Shown here: positions 26,593-34,621 of the stretch, piece by piece | Numbering within the stretch: the stretch's first letter is position 1 | Layout of the letters: each line of letters starts with the position of its first letter | Origin: Sphingomonas sp. Y38-1Y | Lineage (GTDB): Bacteria > Pseudomonadota > Alphaproteobacteria > Sphingomonadales > Sphingomonadaceae | Assembly (NCBI RefSeq): GCF_032391395.1 | Contig: NZ_CP135916.1 | Coordinates: forward strand, 3,069,001 to 3,133,000 | Direction of reading: 5' to 3' | Length of the DNA stretch: 64,000 nucleotides | Notes under the pieces: generated by a model | What the model was told of the DNA's origin: nothing | What the model saw: only the letters and a program-made list of their open reading frames with translations | The model's database searches: none | Program-made: the position numbers and the translations under genes

Positions 26593-27885
26593 ATGAACGA
26601 CACCCTCACCCCCAAGGCGATCGTCGCCGCGCTCGACTCGCACATCATCGGGCAAAAGGACGCCAAGCGCGCGGTTGCCGTCGCGCTGCGCAACCGCTGG
26701 CGCCGTCAGCAGCTGTCGCCAGACCTGCGCGACGAGGTTTCCCCGAAGAACATCCTGATGATCGGCCCCACCGGCTGCGGCAAGACCGAGATCAGCCGCC
26801 GCCTGGCGAAGCTGGCCGACGCGCCCTTCGTCAAGGTCGAGGCGACGAAGTTCACCGAGGTCGGCTATGTCGGCCGTGACGTCGAACAGATCGCCCGCGA
26901 CCTGGTCGAGGAAGCGATCCGGCTGGAAAAGGAACGCCGCCGCGTCGCGGTGAAGGACAAGGCGGAAGCCGCGGCGATGACCCGCCTGCTCGACGCGCTG
27001 ACCGGCAAGGATTCAAGCCAGGCGACGCGCGAGGCGTTCCGCCAGCGCCTGAACGAAGGCCATCTCGACCATACCGAGATCGAGATCGAGCTGGAGGCGT
27101 CGAGCCCGATGCCGTTCGAGATCCCCGGCGGCGCGCCTCAGATGATCAATCTGGGCGAGATGATGCGCGGGCTCGGCGGGCCGCAGCTCAAGCGGCGCAA
27201 GATGAACGTCCATGACGCTTGGGCCAAGCTGGTCGAGGAGGAGGCCGACAAGCGCCTCGACCAGGACGAGGTCCACCGCGCGGCGCTCGCCGATGCGGAG
27301 GCGAACGGCATCGTCTTCCTCGACGAGATCGACAAGATTGCCGTCAGCGATGTGCGCGGCGGATCGGTGAGCCGTGAGGGGGTGCAGCGCGACCTCCTGC
27401 CGCTGATCGAGGGCACCACCGTCGCCACAAAATACGGACCGATGAAGACCGATCACGTCCTCTTCATCGCCTCGGGCGCGTTCCATGTCGCAAAGCCGAG
27501 CGACCTCCTGCCCGAGCTTCAGGGCCGCCTGCCGATCCGCGTCGAGCTGAAGGGCCTGACCGAAAACGATTTCGTCGCGATCCTGACCGACACCAAGGCG
27601 AGCCTGCCCGAGCAGTATCGCGCGCTGATCGGCACCGAGGGGGTCGAGATCGCCTTTACCGACGACGGCATCCGCGCGGTCGCGCGCATCGCCGCGCAGG
27701 TGAACGGCGAGGTCGAGAATATCGGCGCCCGCCGCCTACAGACGGTGATGGAGAAGCTGCTGGAGGAAGTGAGCTTCGACGCCGAAGACCGCGGCGGTTC
27801 GACGCTGACGGTCGATGCGGCCTATGTCGAGGCGCAGCTCTCCGGCATCGCGCGGAACACCGACCTCAGCCGGTACGTGCTGTGA
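26593..27885 (+). CDS. hslU: ATPase subunit HslU of the HslUV protease
   Basis: HslU (ClpY) is an AAA+ unfoldase feeding substrates to HslV. The 430-residue protein has the start [20 protein letters not shown], Walker A GPTGCGKT (58-65), the GYVGRDVE pore loop, the I-domain (about 110-240), Walker [13 protein letters not shown], the sensor region [29 protein letters not shown], and the C-terminal activation tail ending LSRYVL. ATG at 26593 is chosen; a GTG three codons upstream is possible. Length is normal. Confidence 0.97.
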   Translation: MNDTLTPKAIVAALDSHIIGQKDAKRAVAVALRNRWRRQQLSPDLRDEVSPKNILMIGPTGCGKTEISRRLAKLADAPFVKVEATKFTEVGYVGRDVEQIARDLVEEAIRLEKERRRVAVKDKAEAAAMTRLLDALTGKDSSQATREAFRQRLNEGHLDHTEIEIELEASSPMPFEIPGGAPQMINLGEMMRGLGGPQLKRRKMNVHDAWAKLVEEEADKRLDQDEVHRAALADAEANGIVFLDEIDKIAVSDVRGGSVSREGVQRDLLPLIEGTTVATKYGPMKTDHVLFIASGAFHVAKPSDLLPELQGRLPIRVELKGLTENDFVAILTDTKASLPEQYRALIGTEGVEIAFTDDGIRAVARIAAQVNGEVENIGARRLQTVMEKLLEEVSFDAEDRGGSTLTVDAAYVEAQLSGIARNTDLSRYVL

Positions 27886-27911
27886 TCGAGAAAATAGCGG
27901 CTATCTTCAAA

Positions 27912-28002
27912 ATGTCGTCATCCTGGACTTGATCCGAGATCCCGCTTCTTTCTTCTTCACACTCGAGCAGAAGAAGCGGGACCCCGGATCAAGTCCGGGC
28001 GA
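27912..28002. repeat. Palindromic intergenic repeat, type A variant
   Basis: Arms GTCATCCTGGACTTGATCCG... and ...CCGGATCAAGTCCGGGCGAC enclose a second complementary pair, CCCGCTTCTTTCTTCTT and AGAAGAAGCGGGACCC. It sits between convergent hslU and a lipoprotein gene and could terminate both. Confidence 0.82.
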
Positions 28003-28032
28003 CTATAGGGTTCCGATTGGCGGCGATCCGGA

Positions 28033-28434
28033 TCAGCGTTCCCGCCGATAGGGCGTGAAGTTGCCGTAGCGGCAGAACGGCCCCGGGATCGCCGCGCCGC
28101 CGCGCTGGACCGTGCGGAAGCGGTCGTTGCGGCAGAGCTGCCCGCCGAACACCTCGGCGATGACGATCTGGTCGCGATTGATGAACGGGCAGCCCTCCAC
28201 CCTCGTCACCCAGGTCGTGCCGGCGTCGCGATAGACGAGCGCGTCGGGCGCGATCAGTTGCGGGCCGGAACTTTGCTGGGGATCGATGCAGCGCTGCGGC
28301 GGGCCGGCGACGCGACCCTTTGTCGCGGCGGCAAGCTCCCGCTCGCCGCGGGCGCGGGTGTCGGACGCTGCGCGCTCGGTCGAGGTGCAGCCCGCGACCA
28401 ATGCCGCCGCCGCCAGCACGAGGCCCGCTCGCAT
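28033..28434 (-). CDS. Putative lipoprotein, member of a tandem paralogous pair (downstream copy)
   Basis: This is a 133-residue lipoprotein with signal MRAGLVLAAAALVAGC. The mature part has a charged helical start (ERAASDTRARGERELAAATKG) and a Cys-rich C-terminal domain: RCIDP, VYRDAGTTWVTRVEGCPFINRDQIVIAEVF, GQLCRNDRFRTVQR, GPFCRYGNFTPYRR. The domain parallels the preceding gene residue for residue. Its start overlaps that gene's stop as TGATG. I do not recognise a named family. It is probably outer-membrane attached, with disulphide-bonded cysteines. Confidence 0.78.
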   Translation of the reverse strand: MRAGLVLAAAALVAGCTSTERAASDTRARGERELAAATKGRVAGPPQRCIDPQQSSGPQLIAPDALVYRDAGTTWVTRVEGCPFINRDQIVIAEVFGGQLCRNDRFRTVQRGGAAIPGPFCRYGNFTPYRRER

Positions 28435-28850
28435 CAGCTCCGCCGCTTGCGATAGGGGACGAAGTCGCCCAGCGCACACGATCCCGTGTTGAAGCGCGAC
28501 GCACGATCGACCGTCCGCGCGATGTCGCCGCGGCACAGCCGCCCGAGCGGGGTCGAAGTGACGAGGATGTCGTCACGCTCCAGCGCGCAGCCGCCCGTCG
28601 TGTCATTGCGATAGACGAGGTTGCCGCTCACTTCGTAGATGATGGTATCGCCATAATATTCGGTGCGCCGCGGGTTGGTGATCGGCATGCACGATTGCGG
28701 CTGTTCGGCGGTGAAGCCCGCCAGCGCCTTGTCGAGCCGCGCGGCACTGTCGGCGCGGCGCTCGGCGGTGCGAGCCTGCTGTTCGGGCGTGGCGGCGCAC
28801 CCGCCGACCAGGGCGGCGGCGGCGAGCGCGAGAAAGGCAGTTCGCGACAT
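28434..28850 (-). CDS. Putative lipoprotein, member of a tandem paralogous pair (upstream copy)
   Basis: The 138-residue lipoprotein has signal MSRTAFLALAAAALVGGC. It has a charged helix (EQQARTAERRADSAARLDKA) and then a domain with SCMPI, YEVSGNLVYRNDTTGGCALERDDILVTSTP, GRLCRGDIARTVDR, TGSCALGDFVPYRKRR, matching the downstream gene in Cys positions and closing motif. Function unknown. The pair looks like a local duplication kept in one coupled operon. Confidence 0.78.
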   Translation of the reverse strand: MSRTAFLALAAAALVGGCAATPEQQARTAERRADSAARLDKALAGFTAEQPQSCMPITNPRRTEYYGDTIIYEVSGNLVYRNDTTGGCALERDDILVTSTPLGRLCRGDIARTVDRASRFNTGSCALGDFVPYRKRRS

Positions 28851-28918
28851 GGGCTTGTCCTCCAACCGAGCTATCGAGCGCTTCAACGCATGAACACAGG
28901 CTGAGCACCCTATCCTGC

Positions 28919-29650
28919 TTAAAATTGGTCTTTTTTCGTTCGGAGCGCCGCCAGCTGATCGGCCGATCCGGCGCGCACGAAGGGGTTGGTGGCGCACTCA
29001 TCGGCGATCGTCGTCGGCACCGTCGCTTCGCCTGTGGCACGCGCGGCCTCGACCGCCTGCAACCGCTCGGCTATCGCGTCATTGTCGGGCTCGACATGCG
29101 CGGCGAACCTGGCGTTCGACAGCGTGTACTCGTGTGCGCAGTAGACCGCCGTCTCGGGCGGCAGCGTCGCCAGCCGCTGGAGCGCCGCGTGCATCTGCGC
29201 GGGCGTCCCCTCGAACAGGCGTCCGCACCCCATCGCGAACATCGTATCGCCGACAAAGGCGAGCGCCGGGTCGGCAAACACGAAGCTGACATGACCCGCG
29301 GTGTGCGCGGGCGTTTCCCAGACCGCCGCCTCGATCCCGCCGACCGACACCCTATCGCCCTCGGCGATCAGGCGATCGGCGGTCGCGATCTTCGCCGCCT
29401 CCACTGCCGGCGCGACGACGACGGCGCCGTGCGCGTCCTTGACCGCCTGGTTGCCGCCGGTGTGGTCGGGGTGCCAGTGGGTGTTCCAGACCTCGCCGAG
29501 CCGCCAGCCGCGCGCATCCGCCGCGGCAAGCACCGGCCCCGCCTCCCCCGGATCGACGACGACGGTCTCGCCGCTCGCCGCGTGATGGATCAGCCAGACA
29601 TAATTGTCGCTGAGCACGGGGACGCGAACGATCTCAAGCGGTGAAGGCAT
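28919..29650 (-). CDS. gloB: Hydroxyacylglutathione hydrolase (glyoxalase II)
   Basis: Glyoxalase II hydrolyses S-lactoylglutathione to lactate and glutathione. The 243-residue metallo-beta-lactamase-fold protein has THWHPDHTGGN (HxHxDH metal motif, shared by two metals), ETPAHTAGH, FVGDTMFAMGCGR and CAHEYTLSNARFA, all family hallmarks, and a C-terminal substrate domain (TTIADECATNPFVR). ATG 29650 overlaps the gloA stop (TGATG), so the two steps of methylglyoxal detoxification are made from one coupled transcript. Confidence 0.96.
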   Translation of the reverse strand: MPSPLEIVRVPVLSDNYVWLIHHAASGETVVVDPGEAGPVLAAADARGWRLGEVWNTHWHPDHTGGNQAVKDAHGAVVVAPAVEAAKIATADRLIAEGDRVSVGGIEAAVWETPAHTAGHVSFVFADPALAFVGDTMFAMGCGRLFEGTPAQMHAALQRLATLPPETAVYCAHEYTLSNARFAAHVEPDNDAIAERLQAVEAARATGEATVPTTIADECATNPFVRAGSADQLAALRTKKDQF

Positions 29651-30105
29651 CACCAGGTTCCGGTATTGGGCATCGACGACCAGGGCTCGGCGGGCGGCAG
29701 CGGATCGCCCGCCTGGAGGAGCTCGATCGAGATGCCATCCGGCGTCTTCACGAACGCCATGTTGCCGTCGCGCGGCGGGCGGTTGATCGTCACGCCGCCG
29801 TCCATCATCCGCTGACAGGTCGCATAGATGTCGTCGACACGATAGGCGAGATGGCCAAAATTGCGCCCGCCCGAATAGGTCTCGGCATCGCTGCCATCCT
29901 CGGGGGGCCAGTTGTAGGTGAGCTCGACCTCGGCCTTCGCACGCTCGCCGGGACCGTTCATGTCCTCGGGCGTGGCAAGGAAGATCAGCGTGAAGCGGCC
30001 CGCCTCATTCTCCATCCGCCGCACTTCCTTGAGCCCCAGCAGCTCGAAAAAGGCGATCGTCGCGTCGGGATCGGTGACGCGGATCATGGTGTGCAGATAA
30101 TTCAT
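29650..30105 (-). CDS. gloA: Lactoylglutathione lyase (glyoxalase I)
   Basis: Glyoxalase I isomerises the methylglyoxal-glutathione hemithioacetal to S-lactoylglutathione. The 151-residue protein (MNYLHTMIRVTDPDATIAFF) shows all four metal ligands of the family: H5, E61 (EVELTYNW), H85 (FGHLAYRV) and E128 (GISIELL). The longer frame upstream is not gene-like. GGAG lies about 10 bases before the ATG. It forms an operon with gloB. Confidence 0.95.
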   Translation of the reverse strand: MNYLHTMIRVTDPDATIAFFELLGLKEVRRMENEAGRFTLIFLATPEDMNGPGERAKAEVELTYNWPPEDGSDAETYSGGRNFGHLAYRVDDIYATCQRMMDGGVTINRPPRDGNMAFVKTPDGISIELLQAGDPLPPAEPWSSMPNTGTW

Positions 30106-30195
30106 GGTGGACTGCGCTCCGTTCATCGTATGTAAGCAACGGTTCATCGGCGAAGTATCAGGATCGCCGTTCGACCATATGGGGAGTGGAGGCCG

Positions 30196-30900
30196 ATGGA
30201 AAAGCGTGGATCGACGGTGCTGATCGCGGCGGCGCTGATCGCATTGGGGCTGGTGATCGGCGGCTATCTGCTGGGCGACGGCCTGCGCCGGTCGCGCGCG
30301 GCGGATCGTTCGGTGACGGTGCGTGGACTGGCCGAGCGCGACGTGACCGCCGACCTGGCCGTCTGGACGCTCAACTATGCGCGGTCGGGCGAGGATCTCG
30401 CCGCGGTGCGCGCGCAGGCGGATGCGGATACCGGCGCGATCACGCGGTTCTTCGCCGGGCTCGGCTTCCCCGCCGATGCGCTCCGGCCGGCGGGCGCGAG
30501 CGTGATGCAAAGCTATGACAATGGCGTCCAGCGCTTCACCGTGAACCAGCGACTCCAGCTTCGCACCGGCGACGTCGCCCGGGCACAGCGCGCCGCGGCG
30601 CGCCAGTTCGACCTGGTCCGCGACGGGGTCGTGCTTCAGGAGGGGTCGGGCATCACCTACAGCTTCACCAAATTGAACGACATCAAGCCGCCGATGGTGG
30701 CGGAGGCGACCCGCGACGCCCGTGCCGCGGCCGAGCAGTTCGCCAAGGACAGCAACACCGGCGTCGGCGCGATCAAGAGCGCGACCCAAGGCTATTTCTC
30801 GGTCGAGGCGCGCGACGGCGACCAGGGGAATTACGGCGTGGCGGACACGCCGTTCAAGAAGGTGCGCGTGGTGACGACGGTGGACTTCTACCTGCGCTGA
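30196..30900 (+). CDS. SIMPL domain (DUF541) protein
   Basis: The 234-residue protein has an N-terminal membrane helix (TVLIAAALIALGLVIGGYLLG) and then the SIMPL/DUF541 domain: RSVTVRGLAERDVTADLAVW, LRPAGASVMQSYDNGVQRFTVNQRLQL, SGITYSFTKLNDIKPPMVAEATRDARAAAEQFA and a final KKVRVVTTVDFYL strand. It is a periplasmic or anchored protein. Family members have been tied to oxidative stress tolerance in a few bacteria, but the mechanism is unknown. It is divergent from gloA. Confidence 0.92.
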   Translation: MEKRGSTVLIAAALIALGLVIGGYLLGDGLRRSRAADRSVTVRGLAERDVTADLAVWTLNYARSGEDLAAVRAQADADTGAITRFFAGLGFPADALRPAGASVMQSYDNGVQRFTVNQRLQLRTGDVARAQRAAARQFDLVRDGVVLQEGSGITYSFTKLNDIKPPMVAEATRDARAAAEQFAKDSNTGVGAIKSATQGYFSVEARDGDQGNYGVADTPFKKVRVVTTVDFYLR

Positions 30901-31004
30901 CGCGGCGCGGCCCGCCGCAGCCAGCGACGAAAGCGCGCGCGTTTTCCGTCACCTGACGCTATGTCCTCGCGCTCGGGCGCAAACGACGTCCTGGGGAGTG
31001 CCGC

Positions 31005-33458
31005 TTGGAGCCATTGCTGCTGATCGCCGTGATCGCGCTGGGGATCGTGCTCGCCGACACGCGTCGCCGGCTCGGCCGGGCGGAGGCGGCGCTGCGCTGG
31101 CTCGACAACCGCCGCGCCGACGACGCCCCCGTGGCGCCCGACGACGCGGTCGTCGTCCGCCGCCAGCCGCCTGCCTTCGAGCCCCGCTCCGTGCCGACGC
31201 GCGCCGTCCCCCAACCTGCCGAGCGTGAGGCGATCGAGGCGCTGGCGGCGCCGCCCGCCCGCGCCCCGGCGCGTGATCTCGAAAGCCTGATCGGCGGGCG
31301 TTTGCCGGTATGGATCGGCGGCGCGGCGCTGGTGCTTGCGGGCTTCTTCCTCGTCCGCGCAGCGATCGACAGCGGGTGGTTCGGGCCGGGCATCCGCGTC
31401 GCGCTCGCCTGCCTGCTCGCGCTCGTGCTGATGGCGGCGAGCGAAGTCGCGCGCCGCCTTCCCGCGACCGCCAGCGACCCGCGCATCGCTCAGGTGCTGG
31501 CCGGCGCAGGCGTGGCCAGCCTCTATGCGACGCTGTATCTCGCGGCCGCGCTTTATCACCTCGTCGCGCCGCTGCCCGCGTTCGTGCTGCTGCTCGGCAT
31601 CACTGGTGCAGGCCTCGCGCTGTCGATCCGGCACGGACCACCGACCGCGATCATGGCGCTGATCGGCGGGTTCCTCGCGCCGCTGGTCGCCGGCTACGAC
31701 GCGGCGGGCGTCGCGCCGCTGCTCGTCTATCTCGCGCTGCTGCTCGGCGCTTTGTTCGTGCTGGCGGTGCGACGCGGCTGGGGCTGGCTGGCGGTGGCGA
31801 GCGCGGCGGCGGGGTTCGGGTGGACCGGCTTTCTCGCGCTCGTGCTTGACGGGCCGGAGCGGACGATCGTCGGCGGCTTCATCGTCGCCTTGTCGATCGC
31901 CGCGGCGGCGGCGCTGCCGGCAAGCGGCGCGCGCGGGCTGCCGCTTCGCGTCGCCCCGCTGGCGCTCGGTCTGGCGCAGTTGTTCGCACTGGCACCCGCG
32001 CTCGACTTCTCGGGGCTCGGCTGGGCGTTCTATCTCGTCCTCGCCGGCGCCGCGGCAATGCTGGCGTGGCGCGACGCCCGGCTGGTGCCCGCGCCGCTGA
32101 TCGCCGCCGTGCTCGTCCTCGTCCTGCTCGCGCTCGCCCCGCCCGAGCCCGCCACCGGCCTGGCCGCGATCGCGACGACGCTCATCCTGGGCGGCGCCGG
32201 CGTCGCGCGGTCCCGCGCGGCGCAGGGCTGGGCCGCGCTCGCGGTCGTCGCGCTCGCGGGGCCGCTGGCGGTGCTCCAGCTAGGCACCCCGCAGCTCCTG
32301 CCACGCGCCGCCTGGGCACCGTTCGACCTGGCCGTCATGGGCGCGGCGCTTTGGCTTGCCTGGCGCCATCGCGACCGGGTCGAGGGCGCCGATGCCGGGT
32401 TGATCGGCGGCGTGCCCGCAGGGGCAGGCGCAGGGGTGCTCGCCGCGATGGCGCTGTTCGGCGAGAATGCCGCCAGTATCGCGCTCGCCGTCGCGATCGT
32501 CGCGGTGGCGGAGGCGGGGCGGCGCAGCGGCGCGCGCGCGCTATCGACCGCTGCCGCCGTGCCGCTCGCGCTCGGCATCGCCGCCGCCTATCGCGAGATC
32601 GCCGGGCTGACCGAGGGGCTGATCCGCTCGCTCGCCGGCGAGGAACTGATCTACCCGCATCTGCCGCCGGCCGGCGATGTGGCGCTTCACCTGCTCCCGG
32701 TCGCAATCGCCGCGCTGCTGCCGCTCCGCGCACCCGGCGGCTATGGCGCGTGGCGCCGGCCGGCGGCGATCGCCGCGGGGCTGCTCGCCGCCGCGACCGT
32801 CTATCTCCTCATGAAGCAGCCGCTGGCGATCGGCGACGACGCTCGATTCGTTCGCTTCGGCTTCGTCGAGCGCGCGGCGATCACGCTGGCGGCATTGGGC
32901 GCTGGGCGGCTGCTCGCGACGCGAGCGCCGCTCGCTGCCCGTGCGCTCGCCATCGCGGCGCACGCGCGGATCGTCTGGTTCGACCTGCTTCTCCTCGCGC
33001 CCTATTTCGCGCCGCAATCGGTCGGCGCGATCCCGCTCCTCAACGCCGCGGTCCTCCTCCCCGCGCTATCGGCGGCGATGCTCTGGACCTGGGGCGAGCG
33101 GCGGTGGCGCGTGCCCGCGCTCGGCCTCATGCTCGTCGCCGCGCTGGCGGCGATCCGGCAGGCGGCGCAGGGCGACATCCTGACCGGCGCGATCGGCACG
33201 GGCGAGAATTGGGGCTATTCGGCGGCGATGCTGATCCTCGCGCTCGTCTGGCTGTGGCGGGGCCTCACCAGCGGCGCGCGCGACCTGCGCTTTGCCGGGC
33301 TCGGCCTCGTCATGGTGACCGCGCTCAAGGTGTTCACGATCGACGTCGCGCTGGAGGGGCTGCTCCGCGTCGTCTCCTTCCTCGGCATCGGCGTCACGCT
33401 GATCGCGATCAGCTGGGCCTACACCCGCTTCCTGAAGAGCCCTCACCCCAACCCATAA
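31005..33458 (+). CDS. DUF2339 family polytopic membrane protein
   Basis: The 817-residue protein starts at TTG 31005, with GGGGAG six bases before it; no ATG alternative fits. The N-terminal helix (LLLIAVIALGIVLADTRRRLGRAEAALRWL) is followed by a cytoplasmic Pro/Ala-rich segment (about 38-85), then SLIGGRLPVWIGGAALVLAGFFLVRAAID. About twenty further hydrophobic helices follow, the DUF2339 pattern. Function is unknown; a transport or envelope-lipid role is only a guess. The 3' end overlaps the convergent DUF6456 gene by 16 bp. Confidence 0.88.
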   Translation: MEPLLLIAVIALGIVLADTRRRLGRAEAALRWLDNRRADDAPVAPDDAVVVRRQPPAFEPRSVPTRAVPQPAEREAIEALAAPPARAPARDLESLIGGRLPVWIGGAALVLAGFFLVRAAIDSGWFGPGIRVALACLLALVLMAASEVARRLPATASDPRIAQVLAGAGVASLYATLYLAAALYHLVAPLPAFVLLLGITGAGLALSIRHGPPTAIMALIGGFLAPLVAGYDAAGVAPLLVYLALLLGALFVLAVRRGWGWLAVASAAAGFGWTGFLALVLDGPERTIVGGFIVALSIAAAAALPASGARGLPLRVAPLALGLAQLFALAPALDFSGLGWAFYLVLAGAAAMLAWRDARLVPAPLIAAVLVLVLLALAPPEPATGLAAIATTLILGGAGVARSRAAQGWAALAVVALAGPLAVLQLGTPQLLPRAAWAPFDLAVMGAALWLAWRHRDRVEGADAGLIGGVPAGAGAGVLAAMALFGENAASIALAVAIVAVAEAGRRSGARALSTAAAVPLALGIAAAYREIAGLTEGLIRSLAGEELIYPHLPPAGDVALHLLPVAIAALLPLRAPGGYGAWRRPAAIAAGLLAAATVYLLMKQPLAIGDDARFVRFGFVERAAITLAALGAGRLLATRAPLAARALAIAAHARIVWFDLLLLAPYFAPQSVGAIPLLNAAVLLPALSAAMLWTWGERRWRVPALGLMLVAALAAIRQAAQGDILTGAIGTGENWGYSAAMLILALVWLWRGLTSGARDLRFAGLGLVMVTALKVFTIDVALEGLLRVVSFLGIGVTLIAISWAYTRFLKSPHPNP

Positions 33459-33913
33459 TGGCTCGCCAGCCGGTCGAGCGCGAGGCCCAGCACCACCCGC
33501 CCCGCCCGCGCGGGCCAGCCCATCGCGCGCTCGGCGGCGGGCACGGGTTCGTTGGCGCAGACAACGCGCCACAGCATGTCCGCAAGGCCCGGGCCGACCG
33601 CGACCACCGCCGCGTCGAACCGCTGCTTCGCCGCGATCTGTGCGCTCGTCGGATCGAGCGCCTCCGCCCGCGCGTGGCGTCCGGACGGTGCCGCGTCCCA
33701 GCGCATCGTCAGCAACGGCGCCAGCTGCGCCCGCTCGTAATCGGCGCGCAGCCGCTCGCCCGCCTCGACCTGACGCGCACTCAACAGCCCGCGCGACGCA
33801 AGCCAGCCGAGCGGCGATTCGGCCAGGTTCACCGTCACCCGTCGCCCGCCCTTGCGCGGCGGCGCCGCCGTCACCCGTCCATCCTCGAACCCGCGTTCCA
33901 CCCACTCGCGCAT
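33443..33913 (-). CDS. DUF6456 family protein
   Basis: The 156-residue protein starts at ATG 33913 behind GGGAGG. It contains ESPLGWLASRGLLSARQVEAGERLRADYERA, AKQRFDAAVVAVGPGLADMLWRVVC and GWPARAGRVVLGLALDRLASHYGLG, the pattern of DUF6456 proteins found almost only in alphaproteobacteria. Many relatives are fused to a helix-turn-helix and act as DNA-binding regulators; here only the DUF6456 part is present. It is divergent from an XRE regulator across 85 bp containing two palindromes, so the two may regulate each other. Confidence 0.82.
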   Translation of the reverse strand: MREWVERGFEDGRVTAAPPRKGGRRVTVNLAESPLGWLASRGLLSARQVEAGERLRADYERAQLAPLLTMRWDAAPSGRHARAEALDPTSAQIAAKQRFDAAVVAVGPGLADMLWRVVCANEPVPAAERAMGWPARAGRVVLGLALDRLASHYGLG

Positions 33914-33939
33914 GAAGGCACCTCCCGATCGATGCCACT

Positions 33940-33985
33940 TGCCACGATGGCACGGTTGTAGGACAGGGTGCGAACCGATCCGGTT
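33940..33985. promoter_or_regulatory. Two short palindromes in the DUF6456/XRE divergent promoter region
   Basis: TGCCA-CGA-TGGCA (33940-33952) and AACCG-ATC-CGGTT (33973-33985) both have 5-bp arms and a 3-bp spacer. A further TGCCAC half-site is at 33933. They lie between the two divergent start codons and are candidate operators, most simply for the XRE protein. Confidence 0.5.
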
Positions 33986-33998
33986 AGGAGCCGTGCCG

Positions 33999-34562
33999 AT
34001 GATTACCGCCATCCGCGAAGTCCGCCGCGCCCGCGGCCTGACGCTCGACGACGTCGCGCGCGCCTGCCAGCCGCCGACGACGGCACAGACGATCGGCCGG
34101 CTCGAAACGGGGACGCGCACCGTCTCGGTCGCCTGGCTCAACCGCATCGCCGCCGCGCTCGGCGTCGAGGCGGCCGACCTCGTCCGCCTGCCCGAGCGCC
34201 CCGAACTCCCCGTCGCGGCGCTGCTCGGCGGCGAGGGCGCTCGCGCACCGCAGCGGGCGGAGCAGGTGGTGCCGCCCGTCCTCGCCCCCGGCCTCGTCGC
34301 GGTGCGCGTCACCGGCAGCATCGGCGACTATCGCGCAGGCGACGAGCTCTGGTGCGAGCGGCTGGACCCCGCCCGCTTCGGCCGTGCGCTCAATCGCGAC
34401 GTGCTGGTGCCCCGCCCCGCCGGCCGCTTCGTGTTCGGACGGATGATCGACCGCGACGGCGGCCGCCTCCAGCTCCTGCCCCCCGGCCCCGGCGCGCGCC
34501 AGATCGTCGCCGCCGACCCGCCATGGCTGGCGATGGCGGTGCGGCTCGTCCGCGCACTCTGA
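33999..34562 (+). CDS. XRE-family regulator with S24/LexA-like C-terminal domain
   Basis: The 187-residue protein starts at ATG 33999 with AGGAG eight bases before. The N-terminal helix-turn-helix (about 5-60: VRRARGLTLDDVARACQ ... TIGRLETGTRTVSVAWLNRIAAALGV) leads to a C-terminal beta-domain (about 95-185: VRVTGSIGDYRAGDELWCERLDP ... DVLVPRPAGRFVFGRMIDRDGG ... AMAVRLVRAL) resembling the S24 dimerisation fold. I do not see a Ser-Lys dyad, so it is probably not self-cleaving. It resembles small prophage-type repressors. The TonB receptor gene begins 59 bp downstream and may be cotranscribed. Confidence 0.82.
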   Translation: MITAIREVRRARGLTLDDVARACQPPTTAQTIGRLETGTRTVSVAWLNRIAAALGVEAADLVRLPERPELPVAALLGGEGARAPQRAEQVVPPVLAPGLVAVRVTGSIGDYRAGDELWCERLDPARFGRALNRDVLVPRPAGRFVFGRMIDRDGGRLQLLPPGPGARQIVAADPPWLAMAVRLVRAL

Positions 34563-34621
34563 CAAACTTCTGCGACAGGCGGGGCCTAATCGACCTCGAC
34601 GCGTTTCGCGCCGGAGTCATC

